Assembly (NCBI RefSeq): GCF_006494775.1
Contig: NZ_CP041146.1
Span: 2,914,001-2,978,000, forward strand
Length of the DNA: 64,000 bases
Reading direction: 5' to 3'
DNA from: Nocardioides humi
GTDB lineage: Bacteria > Actinomycetota > Actinomycetes > Propionibacteriales > Nocardioidaceae
Numbering within the stretch: the first letter of the stretch is position 1; each line of letters starts with the position of its first letter. This document shows positions 35,651 to 44,775 of this stretch, piece by piece. Position numbers and translations under genes: made by a program. The notes beneath the pieces are model-generated. The model was not told the DNA's origin. It did not search any database and saw nothing but the letters and a program-made list of their open reading frames with translations.

Positions 35651-36040
35651 ATGACCTCTCCCGTGACCGAGCTCATCGCGTTCACCATCGACAGCGCCGA
35701 CGCCGCGAAGGCGGCACGGTTCTACGCCGACCTGACCGGCGGCGAGGTCACCGGCGACTACCCGGAGTACGGCTACGCCTCGGCGTCCGTCCTCGGCGCC
35801 ACGTTCAACTTCCAGACCGTCGCCGACTACGCCCGCCCCGAGTGGCCGGGCCAGGAGCACCCCCAGCAGTTCCACCTGGACTTCCGGGTCCCCGACCTCG
35901 AGAGCGCGACCGAGCACGCCCGCGCCCTGGGCGCCACCGTCGCCGGCACCCAGCCGGCGGCCGAGGCCGGTGGCTCCTGGCGGGTGATGATCGACCCCGA
36001 CGGGCACCCGTTCTGCCTGTGCCCGCCGCAAGAGGCTTAG
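35651..36040 (+). CDS. VOC-superfamily (glyoxalase-like) protein
   Basis: Protein of 129 residues with the vicinal-oxygen-chelate fold: two beta-alpha-beta-beta-beta modules. Module starts are ELIAFTIDSADAAKAARFYADLTGG and HPQQFHLDFRVPDLESATEHARALGA, and the end is MIDPDGHPFCLCP. Family members include dioxygenases, glyoxalase and resistance proteins; catalytic type cannot be told. It is probably controlled by the divergent AraC protein. Confidence 0.92.
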   Translation: MTSPVTELIAFTIDSADAAKAARFYADLTGGEVTGDYPEYGYASASVLGATFNFQTVADYARPEWPGQEHPQQFHLDFRVPDLESATEHARALGATVAGTQPAAEAGGSWRVMIDPDGHPFCLCPPQEA

Positions 36041-36092
36041 AGGTTCCCGAGAACCGGTGACAGGCGGGCGCACCCGGGAGCATCATGGGGCG

Positions 36093-36344
36093 ATGCGCCG
36101 GGTGCACCCCCCTCTCCCGAGCGCGGGCGCGGCCTACCTGGACGCCCGCGGAGACGGCCGTGCGCTGCGCGTCAGCTGGCACTCCGAGGCGGAGCTCGTG
36201 GTGCTGTCGCTGTGGCGCGACAACGTCTGCACGGCCACCTTCCAGCTCGACGTGGCGGACGTGCCGGGCCTGGTCGACCTGCTCTCGGCCCGGTTCGCCG
36301 CCGAGACCACGGAGTCGGCGGCGGTCAGCCCACGGTGCGGATGA
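36093..36344 (+). CDS. Small conserved protein of unknown function
   Basis: Protein of 83 residues: MRRVHPPLPSAGAAYLD, then alternating strands (ALRVSWHSEAELVVLSLWRDNVCTATFQL) and a helix (DVADVPGLVDLLSARFA). It looks like a small alpha/beta domain. An ATG at 36093 is chosen; a longer GTG-start reading to 36057 exists. Its 3' end overlaps the aldehyde dehydrogenase gene by 20 bases. I recall similar short proteins in actinobacteria but no function. Confidence 0.7.
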   Translation: MRRVHPPLPSAGAAYLDARGDGRALRVSWHSEAELVVLSLWRDNVCTATFQLDVADVPGLVDLLSARFAAETTESAAVSPRCG

Positions 36345-37668
36345 GCTTCTTGTTGACGAACTCCTCCATGCCGTAGCGGCCGAGCTCGCGGCCGAAGCCG
36401 GAGCGCTTGATGCCGCCGAAGGGCAGCTCGGCGGCGTCGAGGCCGACGCCGTTGACGAACACCATGCCGGCCTCGATCTGGTCGGCGACCCGCTGCGCCT
36501 GGGCCGAATCCGCCGTGAAGACGTACGACCCGAGGCCGTAGGGGGTGTCATTGGCGATCCGGACGGCGTCGTCCTCGTCCGTCGCGCGGAACACCATGGC
36601 GACCGGGCCGAACAGCTCCTGACGGTACGCCGGGTTGTCGGTGCCGATGCCGGAGAGCACGCCGGTCGGGTAGAACGCGCCGTCGCGCTCGCCCGCGGTG
36701 GCGAGGGTGGCGCCGCCGGCGACGGCCTCCTCGACCTGGCGGCCGAGGTTCTCGGCAGCGGCCAGCGAGGAGAGCGGCGAGCCGGGGGAGGCGGCGAGGA
36801 GGGCGTCGGTGAAGCGGGAGACGAAGTCGTCGTAGAGGTCGTCGACGACGACGAACCTCTTGCCGGCGTTGCAGGCCTGCCCGGTGTTCTCCATCCGGGC
36901 TGACACCGCGGCCGCGACCGTGGCGTCGAGGTCGTCGCTGCCGAGCACGACGAACGGGTCGGAGCCGCCGAGCTCGAGCACGCACTTCTTCAGGTTGCGG
37001 CCGGCGATCTCCGCGACGGCCGCGCCGGCACGCTCCGAGCCGGTCAGCGAGACCCCCTGGATCCGCGGGTCGGCGATCACGTCCGCGATCTGCTCGTTCG
37101 TCGCGTAGACGTTGACGTACGCGCCCTCCGGGTAGCCGGCGTCGAGGAAGACCTGCTGGAGCAGCGCGGCCGACCGCGGGCACTGCGGGGCGTGCTTGAG
37201 CACGATGGTGTTGCCGAGCGCCAGGTTGGGGGCGGCGAACCGGGCGACCTGGTACGCCGGGAAGTTCCACGGCATGATCCCGAGCAGGGCGCCGACGGGC
37301 GCGCGCCGGATGACGGCCGTGCCCTCGCCGTCGCCGAGCTCGATCGGCTCGTCGGCCAGGAAGCGCTCGGCGTTGTCGGCGTAGAACTCGTAGATCGCGG
37401 CCGAGAAGTCGACCTCGCCCTCGGCGTCCTCGAGCGGCTTGCCCATCTCCTCGACCATCGCGGCGGACAGCTCGGCGCTGCGCTCACGGTGCAGCTCGGC
37501 GACCCGGCGCAGCAGGGCGGCCCGGTCGGCGACGGTCGAGGTCCGCCCCCACGAGGCGTACGCCGATGCGGCAGCGTCGACCGCGGCCGCGACCTCGGCG
37601 TCGGTGGCGGTGGGGAAGGTCTCGACCAGCTCCCCGGTCGCGGGGTTGCGGACGGCGTACTCGGTCAT
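36325..37668 (-). CDS. NAD(P)-dependent aldehyde dehydrogenase, succinate-semialdehyde type
   Basis: Aldehyde dehydrogenase of 447 residues. Motifs: PWNFPAYQV, SLTGSERAG (cofactor), Glu232 in LELGGSDPF and nucleophile Cys266 in NTGQACNAGKR; the end reads PFGGIKRSGFGRELG. It is the short form (about 450 residues) typical of succinate-semialdehyde dehydrogenases. As last gene of the polyamine transporter operon, it probably oxidises an aldehyde from putrescine or GABA breakdown. A GAAGGAG ribosome site precedes the ATG at 37668. An aminotransferase is not in the window. Confidence 0.93.
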   Translation of the reverse strand: MTEYAVRNPATGELVETFPTATDAEVAAAVDAAASAYASWGRTSTVADRAALLRRVAELHRERSAELSAAMVEEMGKPLEDAEGEVDFSAAIYEFYADNAERFLADEPIELGDGEGTAVIRRAPVGALLGIMPWNFPAYQVARFAAPNLALGNTIVLKHAPQCPRSAALLQQVFLDAGYPEGAYVNVYATNEQIADVIADPRIQGVSLTGSERAGAAVAEIAGRNLKKCVLELGGSDPFVVLGSDDLDATVAAAVSARMENTGQACNAGKRFVVVDDLYDDFVSRFTDALLAASPGSPLSSLAAAENLGRQVEEAVAGGATLATAGERDGAFYPTGVLSGIGTDNPAYRQELFGPVAMVFRATDEDDAVRIANDTPYGLGSYVFTADSAQAQRVADQIEAGMVFVNGVGLDAAELPFGGIKRSGFGRELGRYGMEEFVNKKLIRTVG

Positions 37669-37697
37669 GGGGGCTCCTTCGGGTCGGAAACAGCAGG

Positions 37698-38498
37698 TCA
37701 GCGGGCGGCCTCGACGTCCGAGGACAGTCGCTGCGCGAGCCAGACGGGGAGGATCGAGAAGACGATCAGGACGACGGCGACGACGTTGACCACCGGCGCC
37801 TGGTTGGGGCGGAACATGTTGTTGAGAATCCAGATCGGGAGGGTGGTCGCGCCGTTGCCGGCGGTGAACGTGGTCACGATGATCTCGTCGAAGCTCAGTG
37901 CGAAGGCCAGCATGCCACCTGCGAGGAGGGCCGAGCGGAGCTGCGGGAGGGTGACCAGCCGGAAGGTGGTGAGCACCCCCGCGCCGAGGTCGGCCGAGGC
38001 CTCCTCGAGGCTGGTGCCGAGCCGCCGCAGCCGGGCCTGCACGTTGTTGAACACGGTGACGATGCAGAACGTCGCGTGCGCGATCACGATCGTCCAGATC
38101 GACAGGTCGACGCCGAGGATCCCCTTGAACCCGTTGTTGAGCGCGATGCCGGTCACCACGCCGGGCAGCGCGATCGGCAGGATCACCAGCAGGTTGACCG
38201 AGCTCTTGCCGAAGAACGAGTACCGCTGCAGGGCGAGCGCGAGCAGCGTGCCGAGCAGGAGCGCCAGCGCGGTGGCGACGACCGCCACCTGCAAGCTGGT
38301 CACCAGGGCCTCGCGGACGCCGGAGCTGTGCGCGGCCCGCTCCCACCACTCGAAGGTGACGCCCCGCGGCGGCCAGGTCATCGACTGGCTCGGGTTGACC
38401 GAGTTGGCCACCACGATCAGCAGCGGAAGGTAGATCAGCGCCAGCACGCCGAAGGTGAGGCCGGCCAGGACCCGGCGGGCGAGCGGACTGAGGGTCAT
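37698..38498 (-). CDS. potC: Polyamine ABC transporter permease (PotC-like)
   Basis: Inner-membrane permease of 266 residues with six predicted helices. The EAA loop EEASADLGAGVLTTFRLVTLPQL contacts the ATPase. The N-terminal LPLLIVVANSVNPSQSMTWPPRG segment is typical of PotC/PotI. It lies 13 bases after potB. Together with PotB it forms the channel for spermidine/putrescine-type substrates. Confidence 0.92.
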   Translation of the reverse strand: MTLSPLARRVLAGLTFGVLALIYLPLLIVVANSVNPSQSMTWPPRGVTFEWWERAAHSSGVREALVTSLQVAVVATALALLLGTLLALALQRYSFFGKSSVNLLVILPIALPGVVTGIALNNGFKGILGVDLSIWTIVIAHATFCIVTVFNNVQARLRRLGTSLEEASADLGAGVLTTFRLVTLPQLRSALLAGGMLAFALSFDEIIVTTFTAGNGATTLPIWILNNMFRPNQAPVVNVVAVVLIVFSILPVWLAQRLSSDVEAAR

Positions 38499-38511
38499 CG
38501 CAGGCTCTCCA

Positions 38512-39426
38512 TCACAGGTTCTCCAGGGCGCCGGTACGTCGGATCGCGGTCAGCAGCACGAGCATCACCACGATCGGGATCATCGCGATCGCCGCCGCCA
38601 GCGGCAGGTTGTTGGCCGCGCCGGCGTTGATGAAGATCAGGTTGCCGAGCATCTGGCTGGCGCCCCCGACGATGTTGACGGTGATGTAGTCGCCCATGGT
38701 GAGCGAGAAGCTGAAGATCGCGCCGGCCACGATGCCGGGTACGAGCAACGGCAGCACGATCGAGCGCAGCACCATGCCGGTGGGCGCGCCGAGGTCGCCG
38801 GCCGCCTCGAGCAGCGAGTCGGGGACCCGCTCGAGCGCGGCGTAGATCGGCAGGATGACGTAGGGCAGCCAGATGTAGGCCTGGGTGATGACGACCGCGG
38901 TCAGCCCGTACCCGGGCGAGCCGATGCCGGTCCACTCGGCCAGGCCACCCTCGGACAGCACGATCCGCCAGGCGAAGACCTTGACCAGGTAGCTGGCCCA
39001 CAGCGGGGTGAGCACCGCGACCACGAGCATCCGGCGGACCCGCGGCGAGGCGACCTTCGCCATGTAGAAGGCGATCGGCAGCGCGATGGCCACGTCGATC
39101 ACGGTCACCGCGGCCGCGACGCCGACCGTGCGGAGGGCGACCTTGCGGTAGACCTCGTTCTCGAGGAGCGTGCGGAAGTTGTCCAGCGTCCACGAGCGGT
39201 CGATCTCGCTGCTCAGGCTGTCCACCGACCACAGCGAGGTGATCAGCAGCGCCGCCAGCGCGACGACGTACACGAGCAGCATCCAGGCGAGCGGCGCGGA
39301 CAGCAGGAGCGAGAGTCGCAGCCACACCATGCGGTGCAGCAGCCGGGACCCCGGCCGGGCCACCGGGCCCCGCGGTGCGGGGTCGGTGGTCCGGCCGGGC
39401 CGGGTCTGGGTGGACGTGGCGGACAT
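38512..39426 (-). CDS. potB: Polyamine ABC transporter permease (PotB-like)
   Basis: Permease of 304 residues with six predicted helices after a basic N-terminal tail. The EAA loop is EAAGDLGAPTGMVLRSIVLPLL. TLTPLWASYLVKVFAWRIVL is characteristic of PotB/PotH. The ATG at 39426 is two bases past the potD stop. It is part of the potA-D-B-C operon. Confidence 0.92.
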   Translation of the reverse strand: MSATSTQTRPGRTTDPAPRGPVARPGSRLLHRMVWLRLSLLLSAPLAWMLLVYVVALAALLITSLWSVDSLSSEIDRSWTLDNFRTLLENEVYRKVALRTVGVAAAVTVIDVAIALPIAFYMAKVASPRVRRMLVVAVLTPLWASYLVKVFAWRIVLSEGGLAEWTGIGSPGYGLTAVVITQAYIWLPYVILPIYAALERVPDSLLEAAGDLGAPTGMVLRSIVLPLLVPGIVAGAIFSFSLTMGDYITVNIVGGASQMLGNLIFINAGAANNLPLAAAIAMIPIVVMLVLLTAIRRTGALENL

Positions 39427-39428
39427 GA

Positions 39429-40610
39429 TCAGCCCTTGATCTCCGTCCACGCCTCGGTCCACTGGGCGTAGTCGGTGCACTCGACGTCGGTCCGGCCGTC
39501 CAGGCACTTCTTGATCGGGGTGCGCCAGAACCACAGCTGCTCGGCGTACGCCTCGTCACCGGCGTGGAAGGTGTCGCAGTGGTCGGGGTCGGTCGTCTTC
39601 GCGCACGCCTCGGGGCTGTTGGGCGCCTCGCCGAAGTACTCGGTCGCCTGCGCGTTCGCCTCGGGGCTGAGGATGTAGTCCATCCACTGGTAGGCGCAGT
39701 TGGGGTGCTTGGCCTGCGAGGAGAGCATCCAGGTGTCGTTCCACGCGGTCGCGCCCTCGGTGGGCAGGGTGACGTCGACGTCCTTGTTCTCGATGCTGTT
39801 CTTGATCACCTGCCAGGTGGTGCCGACGACCGAGTCGCCGGTCTCGAACGCCTGGACCTCCTTGAGGTAGTCCGACCAGTACTCGCCGACGTACTGGCGC
39901 TGCTCCTTGAGCAGCGCCACCGATGCGGCGAGCTGGTCCTCGTCGAGCGCGTAGGGGTTCTCGATGCCCAGCTCGGGCTGGGTCTTCATGAGGTACAGCG
40001 CGGCGTCGGCGATGTAGATCGGCGAGTCGTACGCCGTCACCTTGCCCTTGTTGGCCGCCAGCTGGTCCTTCTCGAAGACCGCGCCCCACGACGTGGGCGC
40101 CTCGGCGAAGCTCTTCTTGTTGAACATCAGCAGGTTGGCGCCGTAGCCGTGCGGGACGCCGTAGTTGACGCCGTCGACGGTGTTCCACTCGGTGTTCTTG
40201 AGGAAGTCGAAGACCTGCTCGTAGTTGGGGACCAGGTCGGTGTTGACCGCCTGGGCCTCGTCGGAGGCGATGAGGCGCAGCGAGAGGTCGCCGGAGGCCG
40301 CGATGACGTCGTACTCGCCGGACTTGGCGAGGTTGAGCGCCTCGTCGGAGGTGCCGTAGACCTTGCTGGTCACCTCGCAGCCGGTGTCCTTCTCGAAGGC
40401 CGACACCCAGTCGACGCTCGGGTCGTTGCTGCCGTCCTCGACGTACCCCGGCCAGGCGAGGATCGAGACCTTGCCCTCGGTCTCGCCGAGCTTCTCGACG
40501 GCCTCGGTCTTCTTGTCGTCGCTGCCGCCACCGCACGCGGTCAGTACCGAGACCGAGAGCAGGGACAGACAGGCCAGGGCGACCCGGCCGCGCTGGAGGG
40601 TGGTTTTCAT
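39429..40610 (-). CDS. potD: Polyamine-type ABC transporter substrate-binding lipoprotein
   Basis: Extracytoplasmic binding protein of 393 residues. Signal peptide with lipobox LTAC-GGGS, then a two-lobed PotD-like fold starting KVSILAWPGYVEDG. Aromatic and acidic residues such as DVIAASGDLSLRLI and GVPHGYGANLLMFN line the ligand cleft in this family. Six Cys in the mature part suggest disulfides. A ligand of the putrescine/spermidine or related amine type is inferred from family, permeases and the aldehyde dehydrogenase. Confidence 0.92.
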   Translation of the reverse strand: MKTTLQRGRVALACLSLLSVSVLTACGGGSDDKKTEAVEKLGETEGKVSILAWPGYVEDGSNDPSVDWVSAFEKDTGCEVTSKVYGTSDEALNLAKSGEYDVIAASGDLSLRLIASDEAQAVNTDLVPNYEQVFDFLKNTEWNTVDGVNYGVPHGYGANLLMFNKKSFAEAPTSWGAVFEKDQLAANKGKVTAYDSPIYIADAALYLMKTQPELGIENPYALDEDQLAASVALLKEQRQYVGEYWSDYLKEVQAFETGDSVVGTTWQVIKNSIENKDVDVTLPTEGATAWNDTWMLSSQAKHPNCAYQWMDYILSPEANAQATEYFGEAPNSPEACAKTTDPDHCDTFHAGDEAYAEQLWFWRTPIKKCLDGRTDVECTDYAQWTEAWTEIKG

Positions 40611-40674
40611 CGGTGTCTCCTCGTTGGTTGCTGGTGCGGGAGCAGTGGGGTGGGGGCGCAGGGAGAGTCGGGGG

Positions 40675-41751
40675 TCAGGAGCCGGTCGAGAGGGGGACGA
40701 CGTCCGCGCGCGCGAACCGCACGGTGACGTCGTCGCCGCGGTGCTCGGGGTCGTCGAGCGAGCCCGTCGACTGCTCGAGCGCGACCAGCTCGACGCCGTC
40801 GGAGGTCCGCAGGTGGACGCGGTTGCCGGTGCCGAGGTAGATCGTCTCGACGACGACCGCGTCGAGCCGGATCTCGTCGGCGCGGGGGTCGGTGGACGCG
40901 CCGGCGGGCGCGAGCCGGAGCCGCTCGGGGCGGACCGCGTGCTCGCCGGCGACGCCGAGGATCCGCTGGGAGGTCGCGGCGTCGAAGAGGTTGGTGGTGC
41001 CGACGAACCCGGCGACGTACGCCGAGGCGGGGTTCTCGTAGATCTCCCGCGGCGTGCCGAGCTGCTGGATGCGGCCGGCGTCGAAGACGGCGATCCGGTC
41101 GCTGAGGGTCAGCGCCTCCTCCTGGTCGTGGGTGACGAAGACGAAGGTGATGCCGAGCTCGCGCTGGAGCTGCTTGAGCTCGACCTGCATCTGCTCGCGG
41201 AGCTTGAGGTCGAGGGCGCCGAGGGGCTCGTCGAGGAGCAGCACCCGAGGCTGGAGCACGATCGCGCGGGCCAGCGCGACCCGCTGCCGCTGGCCGCCGG
41301 AGAGCTGCGTGGGCCGGCGGGCGCCGAGGTGCCCGAGGCGGACCGTGTCGAGCGCCTGCTGTGCGCGGTCGCGGCGCGCCTTCTTGCCCAGGCCGCGCAC
41401 CCGCAGGCCGTAGGCGACGTTGTCGAGCACGCTCATGTGCGGGAACAGGGCGTAGTCCTGGAAGACCGTGTGGACGTCCCGCTCGAACGGCGCCGTGCGG
41501 GTGACGTCCACCCCGCCGAGGCGGACGGTGCCGGCCGTGGCCTGCTCGAAGCCGGCGACCAGCCGCAGCACCGTCGTCTTGCCCGAGCCCGACGGGCCGA
41601 GCATCGAGAAGAACTCGCCGTCGGCGATGTCGAGGTCGACGTCGTCGACCGCGACCACGTCGCCGAAGGTCTTGCGCAGGCCGCGGAGGGAGATCGCGGG
41701 CGTGCGGTCGACGGCGGCCGGGTCGGCGGGAGCGCTGGTCGAGAGGGACAT
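40675..41751 (-). CDS. potA: Polyamine ABC transporter ATP-binding protein
   Basis: ATPase of 358 residues. Walker [11 protein letters not shown]-loop [10 protein letters not shown], signature [14 protein letters not shown], Walker [14 protein letters not shown]-loop [11 protein letters not shown], then a C-terminal TOBE domain. It is first in the operon; 64 bases separate it from potD. Divergent from the GntR gene with a 119-base control region that includes a 16-base inverted repeat. Confidence 0.94.
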   Translation of the reverse strand: MSLSTSAPADPAAVDRTPAISLRGLRKTFGDVVAVDDVDLDIADGEFFSMLGPSGSGKTTVLRLVAGFEQATAGTVRLGGVDVTRTAPFERDVHTVFQDYALFPHMSVLDNVAYGLRVRGLGKKARRDRAQQALDTVRLGHLGARRPTQLSGGQRQRVALARAIVLQPRVLLLDEPLGALDLKLREQMQVELKQLQRELGITFVFVTHDQEEALTLSDRIAVFDAGRIQQLGTPREIYENPASAYVAGFVGTTNLFDAATSQRILGVAGEHAVRPERLRLAPAGASTDPRADEIRLDAVVVETIYLGTGNRVHLRTSDGVELVALEQSTGSLDDPEHRGDDVTVRFARADVVPLSTGS

Positions 41752-41819
41752 CGGATGTGCCTTTCGTCACGGTCAGATCGGCGTTAACATATGACTTCAC
41801 AGTTCAAAGCACAAGGGAT

Positions 41820-41835
41820 GCGGCAAGATTGCCGC
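41820..41835. promoter_or_regulatory. Inverted repeat GCGGCAA-GA-TTGCCGC between pot operon and gntR
   Basis: Perfect seven-base arms separated by two bases lie 36 bases before the GntR start and 69 bases before potA. The nearby GTTAACATATGAC (41783-41795) is the only AT-rich patch of the gap and may contain the leftward promoter. A site for the GntR-family regulator is the natural reading. Confidence 0.55.
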
Positions 41836-41870
41836 CACACGTCATGCGGCGGTGACAGGAGGAGAAGACG

Positions 41871-42617
41871 GTGGCCGTGCCGTTCTACGGACGCGCATCC
41901 GCGGCGGTGTTCTCGCCGCTCGAGTCGCTGAGCCGCTCGGAGCTCGTCGTCCGACGCCTCACCGACGCGATCGCGCTCGGCCTGCTCCCCGACGCCGAGC
42001 AGCTCCCCGGCGAGCTCGACCTGGCCGGGATCTTCGGCGTCTCCACGGTCACCGTGCGCGAGGCACTGTCGGTGCTGCGCTCCGAAGGGCTGATCGAGAC
42101 CCGGCGCGGGCGCGGCGGCGGCAGCTTCGTGCGGACCCCCGAGGACGGCATCAGCCACCTCGCCCGGCGCCGGCTCGACGGGTTCAGCCTGGGCGAGCTG
42201 CGCGACCTCGGCGACGTGTACGCCGCCATCTGCGGCGCGAGCGCGGCGCTGGCCGCCCGCCGCTCCAGCCCCGACGACGTCGACCGGCTGCAGCGGGTCG
42301 CCGACGCGCTCGAGCACGCCGAGACCCCCGACGCCCGGCGGCGGGCCGACGCCCAGTTCCACATCGAGGTGGCCGCCGCCGCCCAGTCCCCCCGGCTCTA
42401 CCACGAGGAGGTCAGCCTCCAGGCCGAGTTCGGGACCCTGCTGTGGCTCGCCTTCGGCGACGACGACAGCCACGCCCAGATGGTCCGCAGCTGCCGGGCC
42501 GTCGTCGCCGCGATCGCCGACCGCGATCCCCACGCCGCCCGCGAGGCGGCCGAGCAGCGGGTGGCCGACTCCACCGCCCGCCTCATCGACTACCAGCTCA
42601 GCGAGGTCCACCGATGA
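41871..42617 (+). CDS. GntR/FadR-type transcriptional regulator
   Basis: Regulator of 248 residues. The N-terminal winged helix reads ELVVRRLTDAIALGLLPDAEQLPGELDLAGIFGVSTVTVREALSVLRSEGLIETRRGRGGGSFV. The C-terminal FCD-type helical bundle likely binds a small carboxylate or amine with metal. A GGAGGAG ribosome site precedes the GTG start. The stop overlaps the Cache-protein start (ATGA at 42614-42617). It probably controls the divergent polyamine operon. Confidence 0.93.
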   Translation: MAVPFYGRASAAVFSPLESLSRSELVVRRLTDAIALGLLPDAEQLPGELDLAGIFGVSTVTVREALSVLRSEGLIETRRGRGGGSFVRTPEDGISHLARRRLDGFSLGELRDLGDVYAAICGASAALAARRSSPDDVDRLQRVADALEHAETPDARRRADAQFHIEVAAAAQSPRLYHEEVSLQAEFGTLLWLAFGDDDSHAQMVRSCRAVVAAIADRDPHAAREAAEQRVADSTARLIDYQLSEVHR

Positions 42618-43336
42618 AGCCCTCGAACCACACGGTCCGCCTCTCCCCCGCCGACACCGCTGCCGTCCATGCCGCCGTGGCCGAGCTCGCCGACCACGCC
42701 TTCGGCCTCGCCGACCGGATCGCCGGCGCCGTGGCCCGGGCGCTCGCCGACCGCGCCGCGCCTCGTCGTACCGATCTCGGGCCGGTGGAGCCGCTCGTCG
42801 TGCCCGTGCTCGGCGACCGGAGCCAGCCCGTGCAGGGCGCCGGCTTCGTCGCCGCGCCGGGCGTCCTCCGGGACGCCGAGTGGTGGCTGGAGTGGTTCGC
42901 CTGCGACACCGACGGCCGCCCTCAGCGCCTGGTCACCCACTCCGAGCCGCAGGCGATCGGGTTCTACGACTACGAGCACCTGCCGTGGTTCGTCGTCCCC
43001 CGCGAGACCGGTGGCCGCCACGTCACCGGGCCGTACGTCGACTACCTGTGCACCGAGGAGTACACCCTCACCTTCACCGTGCCCGTCCTCGTCGGCGGCG
43101 ACTTCCGCGGCGTCGCCGGCGCCGACATCGCCGTCAAGAACGCCGAGCAGGCGCTGCTCCCGTCGCTGCGCGCCTGCGGCTCCGGGGTGGCGGTCGTCAA
43201 CAACTTCGGCCGGATCCTGTCGAGCAACAGCGGCCGGCACCTGTGCGGCGACCTGCTCGACGGTGTCGCGTTCGACGTCCTGCCGGACGACCAGCGGGTC
43301 GGCGACCTCCCGCTCGCGGTGGTGCCGCTGGCCTGA
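42614..43336 (+). CDS. Free-standing Cache (PDC) sensor-domain protein
   Basis: Protein of 240 residues that looks like an isolated Cache/PDC ligand-binding domain: LEWFACDTDGRPQRLVTHSEPQAIGFYDYEHLPWFVVPRE, then VTGPYVDYLCTEEYTLTFTVPVLVGGDFRGVAGADIAVKNAEQALL (the GVAGADI strand is typical). No signal peptide, membrane helix or output domain can be seen, so it seems cytoplasmic, which is unusual for Cache domains. It is translationally coupled to the GntR regulator and likely helps sense the amine or its catabolite. The role is inference. Confidence 0.85.
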   Translation: MKPSNHTVRLSPADTAAVHAAVAELADHAFGLADRIAGAVARALADRAAPRRTDLGPVEPLVVPVLGDRSQPVQGAGFVAAPGVLRDAEWWLEWFACDTDGRPQRLVTHSEPQAIGFYDYEHLPWFVVPRETGGRHVTGPYVDYLCTEEYTLTFTVPVLVGGDFRGVAGADIAVKNAEQALLPSLRACGSGVAVVNNFGRILSSNSGRHLCGDLLDGVAFDVLPDDQRVGDLPLAVVPLA

Positions 43337-43418
43337 TCGGCCGGGTCAGCCGGCTTCCTCGTCGAGCACCCAGCTCACGGAGCAGCGCCCCGAGCCAGGG
43401 CGCAACCTCCAGGCCTCG

Positions 43419-43441
43419 CTAGTGTCCCGTCAGGACATTAG
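43419..43441. terminator. Hairpin between convergent genes
   Basis: CTAGTGTCC (43419-43427) pairs with GGACATTAG (43433-43441) over nine positions including one G-T. It lies between the stops of the Cache gene and the reductase-like gene and overlaps the latter's stop. It may end both transcripts. Confidence 0.55.
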
Positions 43442-44037
43442 GGCCGCCGGTACGTCAGGTGGGTGACATGCGGCGTCTGCCGCACACCGGCGGGCACGAG
43501 CCCCAGCGCAGGCACGTCCGCGAACATCCGGGACCCCTCGGTGAGCCCGGAGGCGAACGGGACGACGTGGAGGCGGAGCTCGTCGAGCAGGCCGGCGGCG
43601 AGGCAGGCGTTGATGGTGGTGGCGCCGCCGGCGACGGCGACGTCCGCGTCGCCGGCCGCGGCCCGGGCCTGGGCCACGGCCGACTCGAGGCCGTCGGTGA
43701 CGAAGTGGAAGGTGGTGCCGCCGTCCATCTCCAGCGGCTCGCGGCCGTGGTGGGTGAGGACGAACACCGGCGCGTGGTACGGCGGGTCCTCGCCCCACCA
43801 CCCGCGCCAGTCCGGGTCCCAGGGGCCCTCGCCGGGCACGAACATGTTGCGGCCCATCACGAACGCGCCGGCCGCGACGATGGCGGCGACCTCGTCGCGG
43901 TTCTCGTCGCCGTGCTCGAACATCCAGGTGTGCAGGGGTCCGTTGTCGAACGTGCCGAACGGCCGCTCGAAGCTCTGCTCCGTCCCGGCTCCGAAGCCGT
44001 CGAGGGTGGTGGAGATGTCAGCGGTCACGATGCCCAT
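43438..44037 (-). CDS. Dihydrofolate reductase/RibD C-terminal fold protein
   Basis: Protein of 199 residues in the RibD-C/DHFR-like family (YyaP/YwjB type). Marks are the start IVTADISTTLDGFGAG, AGAFVMGRNMFVPGEGPWDPDW, VFVLTHHGREPLEM, VAVAGGATTINACLAAGLLDELRLHVVP. It should bind NADPH; the true substrate of this group is mostly unknown and it need not be a folate enzyme. Divergent from the LysE gene by 66 bases. Confidence 0.9.
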   Translation of the reverse strand: MGIVTADISTTLDGFGAGTEQSFERPFGTFDNGPLHTWMFEHGDENRDEVAAIVAAGAFVMGRNMFVPGEGPWDPDWRGWWGEDPPYHAPVFVLTHHGREPLEMDGGTTFHFVTDGLESAVAQARAAAGDADVAVAGGATTINACLAAGLLDELRLHVVPFASGLTEGSRMFADVPALGLVPAGVRQTPHVTHLTYRRP

Positions 44038-44103
44038 GGACGGGCAGACCGGCGGGGCCGCGCGAACTCATCGCCGGCCGCGATGCCGTGCGAGAATCGC
44101 GGC

Positions 44104-44775
44104 GTGCTGGGCATCACCGACCTGTCGACGTACCTCGTCGGCCTGGTCCTCATCATCCTGCTGCCCGGCCCCAACTCGCTGTACGTCCTCTCGGCGGCGG
44201 CGCGGCGCGGGGTCCGGGACGGGTACGCCGCCGCGGCGGGCGTGTGGACGGGCGACGCGGTGCTCATGACGCTGTCCGCCGCCGGGGTCGCGTCGCTGCT
44301 CAAGACCAACGACGTGGCGTTCGGGATCGTGAAGTTCGCGGGCGCGACCTATCTCGGCTGGCTGGCCTTCACGATGCTGCGGGCGGCGGTGGGGATGTGG
44401 CGCTCGCGGCGTACCGTCGCCGAGGTGGCGGCGGACGCGGCCGACGCGGCGGCGCCGGCACCGGCCCAGACCGCCGAGCGGCCCTACCGGCGGGCGCTGG
44501 TGATCAGCCTGCTGAACCCGAAGGCGATCCTGTTCTTCGTCGCCTTCTTCGTGCAGTTCGTCGACCCGGCCTACGCCCACCCGGCGCTGTCGTTCGTCGT
44601 GCTCGGCACCCTCGCGCAGATCGCCAGCGTCGCCTACCTGAGCGCGCTGATCTTCTTCGGCACCCGCCTGGCCGCGGCGTTCCGGCGGCGCCGGGCGCTC
44701 TCGGCCGGCGCGACCTCGGCGGTCGGCGCGGTGTTCCTGGGCTTCGCGGTGAAGCTGTCGTTCGCTACCACGTGA
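44104..44775 (+). CDS. LysE-family amino acid/metabolite exporter
   Basis: Membrane protein of 223 residues with six helices. LLPGPNSLYVLSAAARRGVRDG is the family signature and ALVISLLNPKAILFFVAFFVQFV marks the second half. Members such as LeuE export amino acids. A GTG at 44104 fits the family N-terminus; an ATG at 44083 in frame is possible. A linker of Ala/Asp between helices 3 and 4 is longer than usual. The last 11 bases overlap the convergent CDF gene. Confidence 0.9.
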   Translation: MLGITDLSTYLVGLVLIILLPGPNSLYVLSAAARRGVRDGYAAAAGVWTGDAVLMTLSAAGVASLLKTNDVAFGIVKFAGATYLGWLAFTMLRAAVGMWRSRRTVAEVAADAADAAAPAPAQTAERPYRRALVISLLNPKAILFFVAFFVQFVDPAYAHPALSFVVLGTLAQIASVAYLSALIFFGTRLAAAFRRRRALSAGATSAVGAVFLGFAVKLSFATT

